A stretch of DNA of 64,000 bases, from assembly GCA_949318235.1 (NCBI GenBank), contig OX439128.1, positions 57,311,009 to 57,375,008 on the forward strand, written 5' to 3'. A program made the position numbers and the translations under genes. This stretch comes from Ecdyonurus torrentis (lineage: Eukaryota > Arthropoda > Insecta > Ephemeroptera > Heptageniidae). The notes beneath the pieces were generated by a model, which saw only the letters and a list, made by a program, of their open reading frames with translations, was not told the origin of the DNA and made no database searches. Below, piece by piece: positions 63,842 to 64,000 of the stretch. Numbering within the stretch: the first letter of the stretch is position 1; each line of letters begins with the position of its first letter.

Positions 63842-64000
63842 ATGAAACAAAGTTTCTATTTCAAGAAACAAATGTTATTGAATGATCAAAATCATACTTT
63901 TTACACGATTAAAATTAGTTTTGATGGTTTCTCAGAAACTAAGAATGCTACAGACATCAAATTAAACTCAAAACATAGCTTTTTTATTTCTCTACAAAAA
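63842..64000. repeat. Partial monomer at right edge (C/L hybrid)
   Basis: The last 159 bases begin like C (caagaaacaaatg, gatcaaaatc, ggtttctcag) and switch to the L-type ctttttta tttctctac before the window ends. The array continues to the right. Confidence 0.9.

Larger units (their letters stand above)
1..64000. repeat. 246-bp satellite array, entire window
   Basis: The same 246-bp unit recurs head to tail from the first base to the last, always in the same orientation. Placing the monomer start at the A of atgaaacaaag gives 259 complete units from 211 to 63841 plus partial units at both edges. All length departures are deletions: 1-bp (245-bp units), 2-bp (244-bp units) and one 28-bp event, totalling 83 bp, which accounts exactly for the distance spanned. 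Base composition of the unit at 211 is 70 G/C of 246. No unique sequence, transposon, gap or inversion interrupts it. Arrays of this kind are known from eukaryotic heterochromatin and centromeres; function here is not shown by the sequence. The repeat family and host taxon are not recognised. Confidence 0.98.

Noticed and set aside
1..64000. CRISPR array
   Set aside because: The repeated unit is 246 bp with no short conserved repeat alternating with unique spacers; all parts of the unit repeat.
1..64000. Transposon or retroelement cluster (for example LTR or MITE tandem)
   Set aside because: No terminal inverted repeats, target-site duplications, primer-binding site, polypurine tract or transposase/reverse transcriptase frames; unit boundaries are arbitrary within a continuous tandem.
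1..64000. Tandem rRNA, 5S, tRNA or snRNA gene array
   Set aside because: At about 28% GC the unit has no recognisable rRNA, tRNA cloverleaf, A/B-box pair or snRNA motif.
1..64000. CENP-B box
   Set aside because: The required CGGG core (or its complement) was not found on either strand in any class.
1..64000. Intrinsic terminators from T-runs such as cttttttt
   Set aside because: No GC-rich stem precedes the runs; they are part of the AT-rich repeat.

Overview
This window is a single, uninterrupted head-to-tail satellite DNA array. I find no gene, RNA gene, transposon or unique sequence in it. The repeat unit is 246 bp and about 28% GC (70 G/C in the monomer at 211-456). In the register where each monomer starts at the A of atgaaacaaag, the window holds 259 complete monomers between 211 and 63841. 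They are flanked by a 210-bp partial monomer at the left edge and a 159-bp partial at the right edge. The bookkeeping closes exactly: 259 x 246 = 63714, and 63714 minus the 83 bp of deletions I located gives the 63631 bp observed. I saw no insertions and no inverted monomers. Both edges lie inside the array, so its true size is unknown.

Organism: 64 kb of pure, AT-rich, few-hundred-bp tandem repeat with higher-order structure indicates a eukaryotic nuclear genome (centromeric, pericentromeric or other constitutive heterochromatin). I do not recognise the repeat family and cannot name a taxon. No CENP-B-box-like core is visible.

Monomers fall into recurring variant classes, named here A, A2, A3, B, B1, B2, B3, C, C2, D, D2, E, E2, F, G, H, I, J, K, L, M and N. 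They are organised into nested higher-order repeats (HORs). From left to right: 0-12 kb is dominated by two copies of a 20-monomer, 4916-bp unit with internal 5-monomer (1229-bp) repeats. 12-16 kb carries an 8-monomer (1966-bp) duplication. 16-23 kb is an I/J/K/L/M territory with 4-monomer (982-bp) repeats and the only large monomer deletion (28 bp). 23.5-33.4 kb is two copies of a different 20-monomer, 4912-bp unit. 32.9-39.3 kb is two copies of a 13-monomer, 3196-bp unit. 39.5-47.6 kb has related 14- and 13-monomer units. 50.3-58.7 kb is two copies of a 17-monomer, 4179-bp unit, with a partial third. 59.9-63.8 kb is two copies of an 8-monomer, 1967-bp unit. A 4-monomer module E2-A3-B3-C2 (983 bp) is the main building block right of 34 kb.

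Many monomers contain a 68-codon open frame, and 246 is divisible by 3. However, the frame is broken by stops in whole amplified classes (B, B1, B2, B3, D, D2, I), and monomers with 1- or 2-bp deletions amplify as freely as intact ones. I therefore treat these frames as fortuitous and annotate no CDS. The interest of the window is in the layered duplication history, not in an encoded system. All comparisons were made by eye, so identity statements are limited to differences I noticed.
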